Shown piece after piece: positions 47,526-55,070 of a DNA stretch of 64,000 bases. The notes below the pieces were generated by a model. That model made no database searches, was not told where the DNA came from, and saw only the letters and a list, made by a program, of their open reading frames with translations. How positions within the stretch are numbered: the stretch's first letter is position 1; each line of letters opens with the position of its first letter. The position numbers were made by a program, and so were the translations under genes. The stretch spans positions 1 through 64,000 of the forward strand of contig JAPLGS010000156.1 of the NCBI GenBank assembly GCA_026390015.1, given 5' to 3'. Source of the stretch: Chloroflexota bacterium. GTDB taxonomy: Bacteria > Chloroflexota > Anaerolineae > Anaerolineales > Villigracilaceae.

Positions 47526-47560
47526 CAAAAAGAAGGTGAAAATCTCTCACCTTCTTTTTG
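47526..47560. terminator. Bidirectional terminator between the sensor gene and tyrS
   Basis: A perfect 14-bp repeat CAAAAAGAAGGTGA with a 7-nt loop has T-rich tails on both strands. Confidence 0.85.
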
Positions 47561-47579
47561 TTTGGCTGAAATCAAATCA

Positions 47580-48791
47580 TCAAATCACGCGCACGAATTT
47601 CCTTTTACCAACCTGCAGAACACCTTTATGAGGAAAAGGCATGTCTCCGCGCTCAATGATCTCGCTATCCAAGCGAACGCCTTTTTGATCGATCAAGGCG
47701 CGCGCTTTGCTTTTGCTTTCCACTAATTTCACAGCCAGGATCACGTCCACAACGGTTTGACCATCTTGTAATTTGTATTCAGGCATTTCATCTGGAATTT
47801 CCTTTTGCTGGAAAGTCTTGATGAAATGCTCCTGGGCAGATCTGGCATCCGCATCTCCATAGAAGATCGCAGTGATCTCACTCGACATTTTCATCTTGGC
47901 GTCGCGTGGATGAAACACACCTGAAGCCAGATCCTTTTCGATCTTTTCGATCTCGTGCGGATTCCAGCGTGTGACCAGGCGCATGTACAAACTCATGGCA
48001 GAATCAGGCACAGACATTAGCTTGCCAAACATATCATTCGCGCCCGAAATGATGGGTACGATATTTCCTGTGGATTTTGACATTCTCTGCACGCCATCGG
48101 TACCGGGCAAAATGGCGGTGATAATTCCGACCAATGGTTTTTGACCGAGGGCTTCCTGCAATTTACGGCCAGCCACAATGATATTGAATAGCTGATCTGT
48201 GCCGCCAACCTGCACATCCGTTTCCATTGCAACCGCGTCGTAGCCCTGCATCAACGCGTAGAAAGTTTCGTGGATGTAGATCGGTTCACCTTTTTCAAGG
48301 CGATTGGAAAAATTATCACGCGCCAAAAATTGCTGGACTGTAAAGTTTTGGCCCAATCTAATTAGGTCGACCAGGTTTAGTTTTGACAGCCACTCGCCGT
48401 TATAGCGGATCTTCGTTTTTTCGTGATCGAGCACTCGGAAGGCTTGCTCGGTATAGGTCAAAGCGTTTTCGGCGACCTTTTCCTCGGTCAGGATCGGACG
48501 CGCTTTATTTTTATCCGACGGATCGCCAACAAGGGCGGTGTAACTTCCAATGAGAAAAGTTACCTCGTGCCCCAGATCCTGGAATTGGCGCAATTTTCGC
48601 ATTGAGATCGTATGGCCAAGATGCAGATCAGTGGAAGTGGGGTCGTATCCGCAATACACGCGCAAGGGTCTGTTCTCTTTTTCAGCGAGCAACAGACGCG
48701 CGCGCAATTCAACGGTCATGGCTTTCTTTAGAGCTTCATCACCGTATTCCGTGCCTTGCATTAATATTTCAACTTGTTCTTCGATATTCAT
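47580..48791 (-). CDS. tyrS: Tyrosyl-tRNA synthetase
   Basis: The protein has 403 residues. The class I signatures are YDPTSTDLHLGHTISM (HIGH) and RMSKSTGNIV (KMSKS). The C-terminal S4 RNA-binding domain contains SKSKARALIDQKGVRLD. It charges tRNA-Tyr in the cytoplasm. The start ATG at 48791 has GGAGAG upstream; an ATG 24 bases earlier gives a longer form not needed by the family. A 130-nt leader carries a promoter, a Tyr-rich leader peptide and a terminator/antiterminator pair, so expression is probably controlled by tyrosine supply. Confidence 0.96.
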   Translation of the reverse strand: MNIEEQVEILMQGTEYGDEALKKAMTVELRARLLLAEKENRPLRVYCGYDPTSTDLHLGHTISMRKLRQFQDLGHEVTFLIGSYTALVGDPSDKNKARPILTEEKVAENALTYTEQAFRVLDHEKTKIRYNGEWLSKLNLVDLIRLGQNFTVQQFLARDNFSNRLEKGEPIYIHETFYALMQGYDAVAMETDVQVGGTDQLFNIIVAGRKLQEALGQKPLVGIITAILPGTDGVQRMSKSTGNIVPIISGANDMFGKLMSVPDSAMSLYMRLVTRWNPHEIEKIEKDLASGVFHPRDAKMKMSSEITAIFYGDADARSAQEHFIKTFQQKEIPDEMPEYKLQDGQTVVDVILAVKLVESKSKARALIDQKGVRLDSEIIERGDMPFPHKGVLQVGKRKFVRVI

Positions 48792-48813
48792 GATCTCTCC
48801 ACTTGAAATTGAC

Positions 48814-48848
48814 AAACAAAAACGCGCCCGCGATCGTGTGGGCGCGTT
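48814..48848 (-). terminator. Attenuator (terminator hairpin) in the tyrS leader
   Basis: On the minus strand AACGCGCCC (48848-48840) pairs with GGGCGCGTT (48829-48821), followed by TTTTTGTTTGT. It lies 23 bases before the tyrS ATG, ahead of the ribosome binding site, so it would end transcription before tyrS unless prevented. Confidence 0.85.
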
Positions 48849-48864
48849 CAGAGCACACTATCGC
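48830..48864 (-). promoter_or_regulatory. Antiterminator hairpin of the tyrS attenuator
   Basis: GCGATAGTGTG (48864-48854) can pair with CACACGATCGC (48840-48830) at 10 of 11 positions. This takes one base of the terminator 5' arm, traps the rest of that arm in its loop and abuts the 3' arm. The two hairpins are therefore mutually exclusive. Confidence 0.65.
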
Positions 48865-48870
48865 AAAGAT

Positions 48871-48921
48871 TTATGGACAGGTGTAATAATGGTATTTGCT
48901 GGAAATTTTTATACTAAACAT
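48871..48921 (-). CDS. Tyrosine-rich leader peptide of tyrS
   Basis: A 16-codon ORF, MFSIKISSKYHYYTCP, carries three Tyr codons among codons 10-13 (TAC CAT TAT TAC) and ends 7 bases before the antiterminator arm. There is no Shine-Dalgarno. The ATG sits at the predicted transcription start, so translation would be leaderless. A ribosome stalled on Tyr codons would leave the antiterminator arm free; one reaching the stop would cover part of it. Confidence 0.65.
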   Translation of the reverse strand: MFSIKISSKYHYYTCP

Positions 48922-48927
48922 ATACGT

Positions 48928-48956
48928 ATTATACAACAAGAATTTCAGTGCGCCAA
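48928..48956 (-). promoter_or_regulatory. Promoter of the tyrS leader
   Basis: On the minus strand TTGGCG and a perfect TATAAT are separated by 17 bases. The -35 box lies inside the 3' end of the upstream lipoprotein gene. The last base of the -10 box is 6 bases from the leader-peptide ATG. Confidence 0.75.
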
Positions 48957-49619
48957 ATTGAACGAAAAACTCCACGGGCCTTTTACTGAATAGAATTCAT
49001 CGTTATAAACAACTTGCTCAGCTTGTTCCTGAGTCATGCCTGGCGGCATGCTGATGATCTGCATGGTCAAGACGCCGTTCACGTCCACGCAATCCAGCAC
49101 AATACCGGTATTGCGCTCAAGCATGGCTTGTTGGATCTTGGGCATATATACAGAACAGTATTCACCTTCACGCGGAGTTGCCGCGATGGAATCGATCACG
49201 ATGGTCGAGTTGGACAGGTCGGCATCTGGCGGCACAACGAATATCAACGTATCACAGCGCTGACCAGGCTGCCCGTTGGCAGGTTCCTGTAAACTCACCA
49301 GCGTTGTGCCATATTCCGACAAGATGATTCCGCCATAATTCAAACTCGCAGAGGCGATGCCCCAATCTGAATTATCGGGTAATGAAAAGCAAACATCAGC
49401 GTTTACGTTTTTTCCATCCACCGCAGCGCGCTCCATACGAACTTCAATTCCACTAGTTACTTGATTCGGCACGGCTACCTGAACTTGCGCAGTGGGATAA
49501 GATGGGTCTATATAGGCAGTCGCAGCCGAAAGTATAACTGGCAGGAAAACAGGCGGTTGTTGCGCAGACGGCGCACATGCAACCAGGAAGACCGTCAATA
49601 CCAGGATAAAACGATTCAT
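48945..49619 (-). CDS. Predicted lipoprotein of unknown function
   Basis: The protein has 224 residues with lipobox LVAC (Cys at 15) and a soluble, beta-rich domain. I recognise no family motif. Four Cys residues (in ADVCFSL, GQRCDTL, GEYCSVY and LDCVDV) may form disulfides. The ATG overlaps the stop of the epimerase gene (ATGA), so the two are coupled. The tyrS promoter begins within its last codons. Confidence 0.75.
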   Translation of the reverse strand: MNRFILVLTVFLVACAPSAQQPPVFLPVILSAATAYIDPSYPTAQVQVAVPNQVTSGIEVRMERAAVDGKNVNADVCFSLPDNSDWGIASASLNYGGIILSEYGTTLVSLQEPANGQPGQRCDTLIFVVPPDADLSNSTIVIDSIAATPREGEYCSVYMPKIQQAMLERNTGIVLDCVDVNGVLTMQIISMPPGMTQEQAEQVVYNDEFYSVKGPWSFSFNLAH

Positions 49620-50533
49620 GAGATTTCTTCTCCTTGATCTTTGCCAAATAAATCAGATAGCGCGTCATGCGCGCCTTCAAATTGGAACCGGTACCCTAAC
49701 TGGATCAGCCGTTTGGGTTGAGCAAACCTACCTTGCACTATCAGGACACTCATTTCCCCTAAAAGAATTCTCAGCAAAAAGGCTGGAGTTGGAAACCAGT
49801 ACGGGCGATGAATTATGGTTGCGAGTGTTCGATTGAATTCCGCGTTGGATGTGGGCGCAGGCGCAATAAGATTATACACTCCATGCGCGTTTTCATTTTC
49901 GATCAAATACCGCACTCCCCCAACCCAGTCTTTGATGTGGATCCACGGCATGGCATGTTTACCAGATCCGAGTGGTCCGCCTGCGAATAATTTGATGGGA
50001 AGCGCCATCATAGAAAGCAAGCCTCCATCTTTTGCAAGCACCACCGCCGAGCGAATGACACAGCGCCGCACGCCTAATTCTTCAACGGATTTGGTCGCGG
50101 CTTCCCATTGCATTGTGAGCTGTGCCAGGAAATCATCCCCCGGCGGAGTGGACTCATCTGCGAGGTCACCTTGTAAGCCGTAATGATTTATGCCCGAGGC
50201 TTGGATGAATAGGATTGGTCGATGAGTCGCTTCCAGAATCGCTTGAGCAAGTGCCAGTCCCGGCAAGACGCGCGAGTCGTGGAAATCGCGTTTCGTTGAA
50301 GCTGTCCACGGCCAGGATGCGAGAGTCCTCCCGGCCAGGTGAATGATCACATCCATTTGATTGACGAGGCTTCCCCATCCGCTGGTAGTTTTTGCATCCC
50401 AATGAACGGCCTGCACGCCTTCGATCGCAGAGCTGCCGCGCGTGAGAATAAAAACTTTGTGACCATCCAAAAGAAGGGATTTGGTAAGCGCAAGGCCAAG
50501 AAATCCGGAACCGCCAGCGATCAATACATTCAT
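49616..50533 (-). CDS. NAD-dependent epimerase, TIGR01777 (YfcH) family
   Basis: The protein has 305 residues. The Rossmann motif is IAGGSGFLGLALTKSL at the N-terminus, with DVIIHLAGRTLA and ASGINHYG typical of the group. The C-terminal DUF1731-like region includes PAFLLRILLGEMSVLIVQGRFAQP. The biochemical role of the family is unclear. It is divergent from the HNH gene and coupled to the lipoprotein gene. Confidence 0.9.
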   Translation of the reverse strand: MNVLIAGGSGFLGLALTKSLLLDGHKVFILTRGSSAIEGVQAVHWDAKTTSGWGSLVNQMDVIIHLAGRTLASWPWTASTKRDFHDSRVLPGLALAQAILEATHRPILFIQASGINHYGLQGDLADESTPPGDDFLAQLTMQWEAATKSVEELGVRRCVIRSAVVLAKDGGLLSMMALPIKLFAGGPLGSGKHAMPWIHIKDWVGGVRYLIENENAHGVYNLIAPAPTSNAEFNRTLATIIHRPYWFPTPAFLLRILLGEMSVLIVQGRFAQPKRLIQLGYRFQFEGAHDALSDLFGKDQGEEIS

Positions 50534-50602
50534 TTCAAATGCTCCTGTGAAATCACGATTTTAATTAACTGGAAGTATAATCATGCAGATTATAGAGCCA
50601 CT

Positions 50603-51106
50603 ATGCAAGAACCGGTACTGGTACTCAATGCTAATTTTGAGCCGATCCACATATGCTCAACACGCAGGGCGATTGGTCTGATCCTCGCGGGCAAAGCCGG
50701 TATGATCGTAAATGGGCGCGGACACATCCGTACAATATCACAACTGCTTCCGCGTCCTTCTGTCATCCGACTGGAATCCCAAATTCATAGGCCACGCCCC
50801 CACGTGAAATTAACGCGCCGCGAAATCTTCCGACGTGACAATTATACCTGTCAGTATTGCGGCAGGCGTGAGATCAATTTAACGGTCGACCACGTCATGC
50901 CGCGCCATCTCGGCGGGCAGCACTCGTGGACGAATCTAGTGACAGCTTGTTCACCATGCAATCACCACAAAGGCGGCCGCAAGCTGGATGAGGCGCACAT
51001 GCGCCTGATGCACCTTCCAAAAGAACCACCGGCAAACGCGGCTTATATTTTTGGGCGGCATCTGACTGAAAACGGGGAATGGGAACCTTATATTTCTGGA
51101 TGGTAA
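50603..51106 (+). CDS. HNH endonuclease family protein
   Basis: The protein has 167 residues. The zinc-ribbon HNH motif is intact: NYTCQYCGRREINLTVDHVM, then HLGGQHSWTNLVTACSPCN and HHKGGRKL. The N-terminal PVLVLNANFEPIHICSTRRA is shared by a common stand-alone bacterial HNH group whose role is not established. It may be involved in DNA repair or defence. A longer upstream frame overlaps the divergent epimerase gene; homology begins at the ATG chosen. A TATAAT box lies 22 bases before the ATG. Confidence 0.9.
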   Translation: MQEPVLVLNANFEPIHICSTRRAIGLILAGKAGMIVNGRGHIRTISQLLPRPSVIRLESQIHRPRPHVKLTRREIFRRDNYTCQYCGRREINLTVDHVMPRHLGGQHSWTNLVTACSPCNHHKGGRKLDEAHMRLMHLPKEPPANAAYIFGRHLTENGEWEPYISGW

Positions 51107-51109
51107 TTG

Positions 51110-51142
51110 AAAAAATCCTCTCCAAGTTGGAGGGGATTTTTT
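51110..51142. terminator. Bidirectional terminator between the HNH and ABC permease genes
   Basis: AAAAAATCCTCTCC pairs with GGAGGGGATTTTTT (one G-U) across a 5-nt loop; T-runs occur on both strands. Confidence 0.85.
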
Positions 51143-51183
51143 ATACGGAGCGTGGACTTCAGTCCGCAGTTTGAGGTTTTAGT

Positions 51184-52629
51184 TTACTTCAACACATTTG
51201 CCAAAAGAACCGGTGTGATATACGCCTCGATCATTGCGGCGACTGCCAATAAAGGCACGACCAGCCCGATGAAGATCTTCGTCCAATCGGCGAATAGTTC
51301 AAGGATCACTTCGCCCATGGATTTTCCCGTCTGCGGCGTAACAATAGCGACGCCCATATAAAGCATGGCCGCACTGCCGATCATCAGCGCGGGGATCTCG
51401 AATATGCCGTGCGGCAAAACACCTGCAAGAAATATCTGCGCGGGTTGAATATTCGGAATCTGAGTACTCAGCAATTGCAGCAAGGCGAACACGCCGCCGA
51501 TCAATCCGATATTAACCATATAAAGCAGAACGCCCAAAACACTGAATGAAAATAGACCTGCAAAAAATATCAGAGTCACCGCGCGTGTATTATTCAGGAA
51601 TAGAAAGGGCGCGTTAATATTTCCCTGCAGACTCGACAGGCTGGGAATTTCACTGGCGCGCGCCGCTATTTTTTCAAGATTTTCAGGGGACGCTTTTTTG
51701 ACGACCTCTGTAACATTGACAATAACCCAGTTATAACTCATCCATAAACTTGCGCCTGCGACCAATGCGATCACGAAAAATGCAGGGGCAATACGGCGCA
51801 ACGCAGATCCCAAAACACGCCGATACCATTCGCCGATTGACCGCGCCCCGCCCAGAAAATTCATCCAGAATGTGCGCCAGAGCCAGCGGAGATTGATCGT
51901 GTCTATTTCACGTCCAAGTAAATATTCGCGTTGAAAGTGAGCGATGCCAACCCGGATCAACAGCAACGCGATGATCATCACGCCTGCAATGGCCAGCCAG
52001 AGAACCTGCTCGTTTCCCCAAAACAACATGACGGCCTCACCCTGCATCAAAATGGCAACCGGGATCACGATAAATGATGCCAACAAATTCGCGGCTTTTA
52101 CTGTCGTTGATTGCACTGAGATCACAATCGCAGCACTCACCATCAACGTGGCGTGTGCGGTAGTCAGCAGGATCAATTGCAGCATGGTAATGAATGGCGG
52201 CATGACAAGATTTTGGCGCGAAACCAAAACGAGATAAAAAGCAATGGAAAGATAACTGGCCACCAAAGGCGTGATCACGCCCACCAACAACTTCCCAAAA
52301 TATAATTGCCAATTATCAAGCGGCGCGCTCAACATCGGCTCGATCGTGCCGCGCTCCTTCTCGCCGACAAAAGCCTCCAACGCCACCACAAGCGAGATCG
52401 TGATCGGAAAGAATCCAATGATCATAATGGAGAACGGCACGAGACGCTCCAGAATTAAATTCGCGCTGTATTGATTCAGGAAATCCACAGTTTGTTTGGC
52501 GAATTCATTCATCAGAATGGGAAAACAAAAAACAAGGATGACCATCGGCGTCAACACACGCCAATCACGAAACTGATCTTTTAATTCACGGCCAGCCACG
52601 AGCCAAACAAGATTTAGTTTATTGAACAT
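51184..52629 (-). CDS. ABC-2 type permease fused to a SpoIIM-like domain
   Basis: The protein has 481 residues. The N-terminal half (about 1-235) is an ABC-2/NatB permease with ALEAFVGEKERGTIEPMLSA between its second and third membrane segments. The C-terminal half (about 275-481) matches SpoIIM/DUF95: NNTRAVTLIFFAG, VLPHGIFEIPALMIGSAAML and MIEAYITPVLL. SpoIIM is usually a separate protein. The partner ATPase gene overlaps by 11 bases. The exported substrate is unknown. Confidence 0.88.
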   Translation of the reverse strand: MFNKLNLVWLVAGRELKDQFRDWRVLTPMVILVFCFPILMNEFAKQTVDFLNQYSANLILERLVPFSIMIIGFFPITISLVVALEAFVGEKERGTIEPMLSAPLDNWQLYFGKLLVGVITPLVASYLSIAFYLVLVSRQNLVMPPFITMLQLILLTTAHATLMVSAAIVISVQSTTVKAANLLASFIVIPVAILMQGEAVMLFWGNEQVLWLAIAGVMIIALLLIRVGIAHFQREYLLGREIDTINLRWLWRTFWMNFLGGARSIGEWYRRVLGSALRRIAPAFFVIALVAGASLWMSYNWVIVNVTEVVKKASPENLEKIAARASEIPSLSSLQGNINAPFLFLNNTRAVTLIFFAGLFSFSVLGVLLYMVNIGLIGGVFALLQLLSTQIPNIQPAQIFLAGVLPHGIFEIPALMIGSAAMLYMGVAIVTPQTGKSMGEVILELFADWTKIFIGLVVPLLAVAAMIEAYITPVLLANVLK

Positions 52630-53554
52630 GTTCGAGTCCTTTAGCTTCCGCCATCGCCTTGAGGTAGACCTGTTCGAGCGTGCGCGGCTCCTCTTGAAAA
52701 GCCACCACGGCCGCAGATGTGGAAGCGAGTGATCTTAAAATCTGCGGATTGGATTCCAGCGGACGCTCCACACGCACCTTGAAACTGGTCGCAGTCCGAG
52801 ATAGTATTTCCACATCTTTGGGCAATTCCAACCTACTTGAATCCCAGGTATCAGCAAGTTGTATTTGATATTCTGGCAAACCAAGCACTCTCCGCTTCAA
52901 CTCTTCCAACGTACCCTGAAGCAGAATACGTCCACGATAAATAATGGCGATCTGATCTGCGAGCGCTTCCACTTCGGTGAGGTTATGGGAACAGATCACG
53001 ATCGTGCGCTTGGAAGATTTCAGCCGCGAGATTTCGTCTCTCACCAGCCGCGCAGATTCAGGGTCCATGGCGGATGTGGGCTCATCGAGCAGTAATACGC
53101 CTGGGTCATGCATCATGGCGCGCGCCAATGCCAACTTTTGACGCATCCCTTTTGAGTATTCGCCGATCCTGCGATGGGCGGCTTCGGCCAGGCCAAAATA
53201 TTCGAGTAAATGGTCTCTGCGGGATTTGCGATATTCAGGCGAAAGGCTATAGACCTGTCCAAAAAATTCCAGATATTCGACGGCGGTCATACGCATATAT
53301 AGGCCGTGTTGTTCTGTCAGCACGCCCACTGAAGCGCGGACATCGTGCCCATTCTTGACCACGTCATAGCCGGCCACTCTTGCCCAGCCGCGCGACGGAT
53401 GCAGCAACGCAGTCAACATGCGGACAGTGGTGGTTTTGCCTGCGCCGTTCTGACCCAATAGCGCTAAAATTTGTCCAGCCTCGAGAGAAAGATTGACCCC
53501 ATCTACTGCTATAAATTCATTGAATTGCTTGGTTAGATCGTGAGTTTCTATCAT
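52619..53554 (-). CDS. ABC transporter ATP-binding protein (NatA-like)
   Basis: The protein has 311 residues. Walker A is LGQNGAGKTTTVRML, the Q-loop is in GVLTEQHGLY, the signature is GEYSKGMRQKLALARAM, Walker B is VLLLDEPTSAMDP and the H-loop is ICSHNL. A C-terminal extension of about 100 residues is typical of ABC-2 exporter ATPases. It drives the overlapping permease-SpoIIM protein. Confidence 0.95.
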   Translation of the reverse strand: MIETHDLTKQFNEFIAVDGVNLSLEAGQILALLGQNGAGKTTTVRMLTALLHPSRGWARVAGYDVVKNGHDVRASVGVLTEQHGLYMRMTAVEYLEFFGQVYSLSPEYRKSRRDHLLEYFGLAEAAHRRIGEYSKGMRQKLALARAMMHDPGVLLLDEPTSAMDPESARLVRDEISRLKSSKRTIVICSHNLTEVEALADQIAIIYRGRILLQGTLEELKRRVLGLPEYQIQLADTWDSSRLELPKDVEILSRTATSFKVRVERPLESNPQILRSLASTSAAVVAFQEEPRTLEQVYLKAMAEAKGLEHVQ

Positions 53555-53628
53555 TAGCGCTCCGAAGGTAATTGGTAATTGGAGTTGATTGTATTCCCCT
53601 CTATGCTGTATTTGCCTTCACAGAGACC

Positions 53629-54426
53629 TTACAATTTCTGGACAGGGCGATGACGCAAAAACATACCAACCCCTGCGCAAACAAATACAACCGCAAAATA
53701 TACCTGATTGATGTTGAAGCCATTTACAAGCGCAACGTCAAGGCGTAGAAATTCAAGTAGAAAGCGGATAAGAGAATAAACGCCAAGATATGCAAGAAAA
53801 AGGCCGCCAATTCTAAGTGTTCCGATAAAACGACGCGCAAGCCACAAAAGGAAAATCACATTTGCAAAACTCAAAATTGATTCATAGGCAAACAGTGGAT
53901 GATAAAAATTTACCGCTTCAAACCCGGCTAGGCGATAGGCAGGTTCAATAAATATCTTCCAGGGTAAATTCGTAGGTAATCCATAAATTTCCTGGCTGAA
54001 ATAGTTTCCTAGGCGGCCAATGGCTTGAGCGATAGCAAGACCGGGGGCGAAGAGATCGGCCAACTCCCAAACAGGAAGTTCATTTTTCCGCGCGAAAAAA
54101 AATAAGGCGAAGAATCCGCCGCTCAAGGCGCCGGGCAACCCATAACCGCCAATCCATACGGCTAGCGCATCCAACGGGTGGGAGAAATAATATTGGGTTG
54201 TCAGACCAAGCGCAACGGAAGAAAGAGGCGGGGTGAGAATATGCCAAAGGCGCGCGCCAAGCGTCCCCCAAATTATCAGGGGCAGAAAAAGATCGAAGAC
54301 AATCTCAGTATCATGCCCGCGATGTTTCGCTTCGCGCGCGGCGAGTAAAAATCCCGCTAAAATACCAAGCGCGATCATCAGACCATTCCAACGGAAAAAC
54401 AAAAGTCCTTCTGAAATGGGAATCAA
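53629..54426 (-). CDS. lgt: Prolipoprotein diacylglyceryl transferase
   Basis: Lgt attaches diacylglyceryl to the lipobox Cys of prelipoproteins, including the several lipoproteins in this window. The 265 residues have about seven membrane segments. Motifs are GGLP-like IGGYGLPGALSGG, the Lgt signature AIGRLGNYFSQEIYG and the C-terminal RFLLEFLRLD. The start overlaps the stop of the upstream phosphatidyltransferase gene (ATGA), giving a lipid-centred gene pair. Confidence 0.95.
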   Translation of the reverse strand: MIPISEGLLFFRWNGLMIALGILAGFLLAAREAKHRGHDTEIVFDLFLPLIIWGTLGARLWHILTPPLSSVALGLTTQYYFSHPLDALAVWIGGYGLPGALSGGFFALFFFARKNELPVWELADLFAPGLAIAQAIGRLGNYFSQEIYGLPTNLPWKIFIEPAYRLAGFEAVNFYHPLFAYESILSFANVIFLLWLARRFIGTLRIGGLFLAYLGVYSLIRFLLEFLRLDVALVNGFNINQVYFAVVFVCAGVGMFLRHRPVQKL

Positions 54427-55055
54427 TGCAGATACTCTTTGTTCTCTCTGATTTTCCGCATACGTTCATGCCCCTGCACGCGGACATGAACGATACGTTG
54501 AAGCGCTGTGATGTTGCCGAGGATGGCGATCAGAACGGCTGCGAGAAATGGTTGATCGAAGATAAGCAGAGGAATTAAAACCAGGTAGCGTTCAACACGC
54601 GTCAGTATGCCGACTTTAGCGGTAAAGCCCAAACCCTCTGCGCGCGCTTTGACGTATGAAACCAACACCGAGCCGGCAGTGGCTGCAAATGTGACCATCA
54701 CGCCGGAATAATTTTCGCGTGAAAGAAAAAAATATACGAGACCACCGAAGGTGATAAATTCAGCATAACGGTCGCTGACCGAATCCACGAAGCCGCCGAA
54801 GTCACTTGACTCGCCGCGCAGCCGCGCCATCGTGCCATCCAATACGTCGACCAATACAGAAAGCAAAAGGATGATTCCGCCCGTGGTCATTTTTCCTTGC
54901 GCGATAAAGTACGCGCCGATCGACGTGCCGAGCAATCCCAACAAAGTGATGGCGTTCGGAGTGAGTCCAGTTCGATTCAGAAATGCACCGACTGGATCCA
55001 ATATGCCCTTGAAGCTGACACGGAGTCTATCTGAAAATGTTGGCTTTGAATTCAT
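54423..55055 (-). CDS. CDP-alcohol phosphatidyltransferase
   Basis: The protein has 210 residues and about six membrane segments. The family signature D-x2-D-G-x2-A-R-x8-G-x3-D-x3-D is complete in DVLDGTMARLRGESSDFGG followed by FVDSVSD. It makes a phospholipid from a CDP-alcohol. The type (phosphatidylglycerophosphate, inositol phosphate or another head group) cannot be decided. It lies 15 bases after ftsK and overlaps lgt. Confidence 0.92.
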   Translation of the reverse strand: MNSKPTFSDRLRVSFKGILDPVGAFLNRTGLTPNAITLLGLLGTSIGAYFIAQGKMTTGGIILLLSVLVDVLDGTMARLRGESSDFGGFVDSVSDRYAEFITFGGLVYFFLSRENYSGVMVTFAATAGSVLVSYVKARAEGLGFTAKVGILTRVERYLVLIPLLIFDQPFLAAVLIAILGNITALQRIVHVRVQGHERMRKIRENKEYLH

Positions 55056-55070
55056 GGTCTGATCCCAAAT

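Noticed and set aside
48792-48944. T-box riboswitch upstream of tyrS
   Set aside because: No T-box core sequence or specifier-loop stem is present; the region is too short and instead holds a Tyr-rich ORF with an alternative hairpin.
50339-50602. A longer N-terminus for the HNH protein
   Set aside because: The extension overlaps the divergent epimerase gene, lacks family similarity, and a TATAAT box lies inside it just before the chosen ATG.
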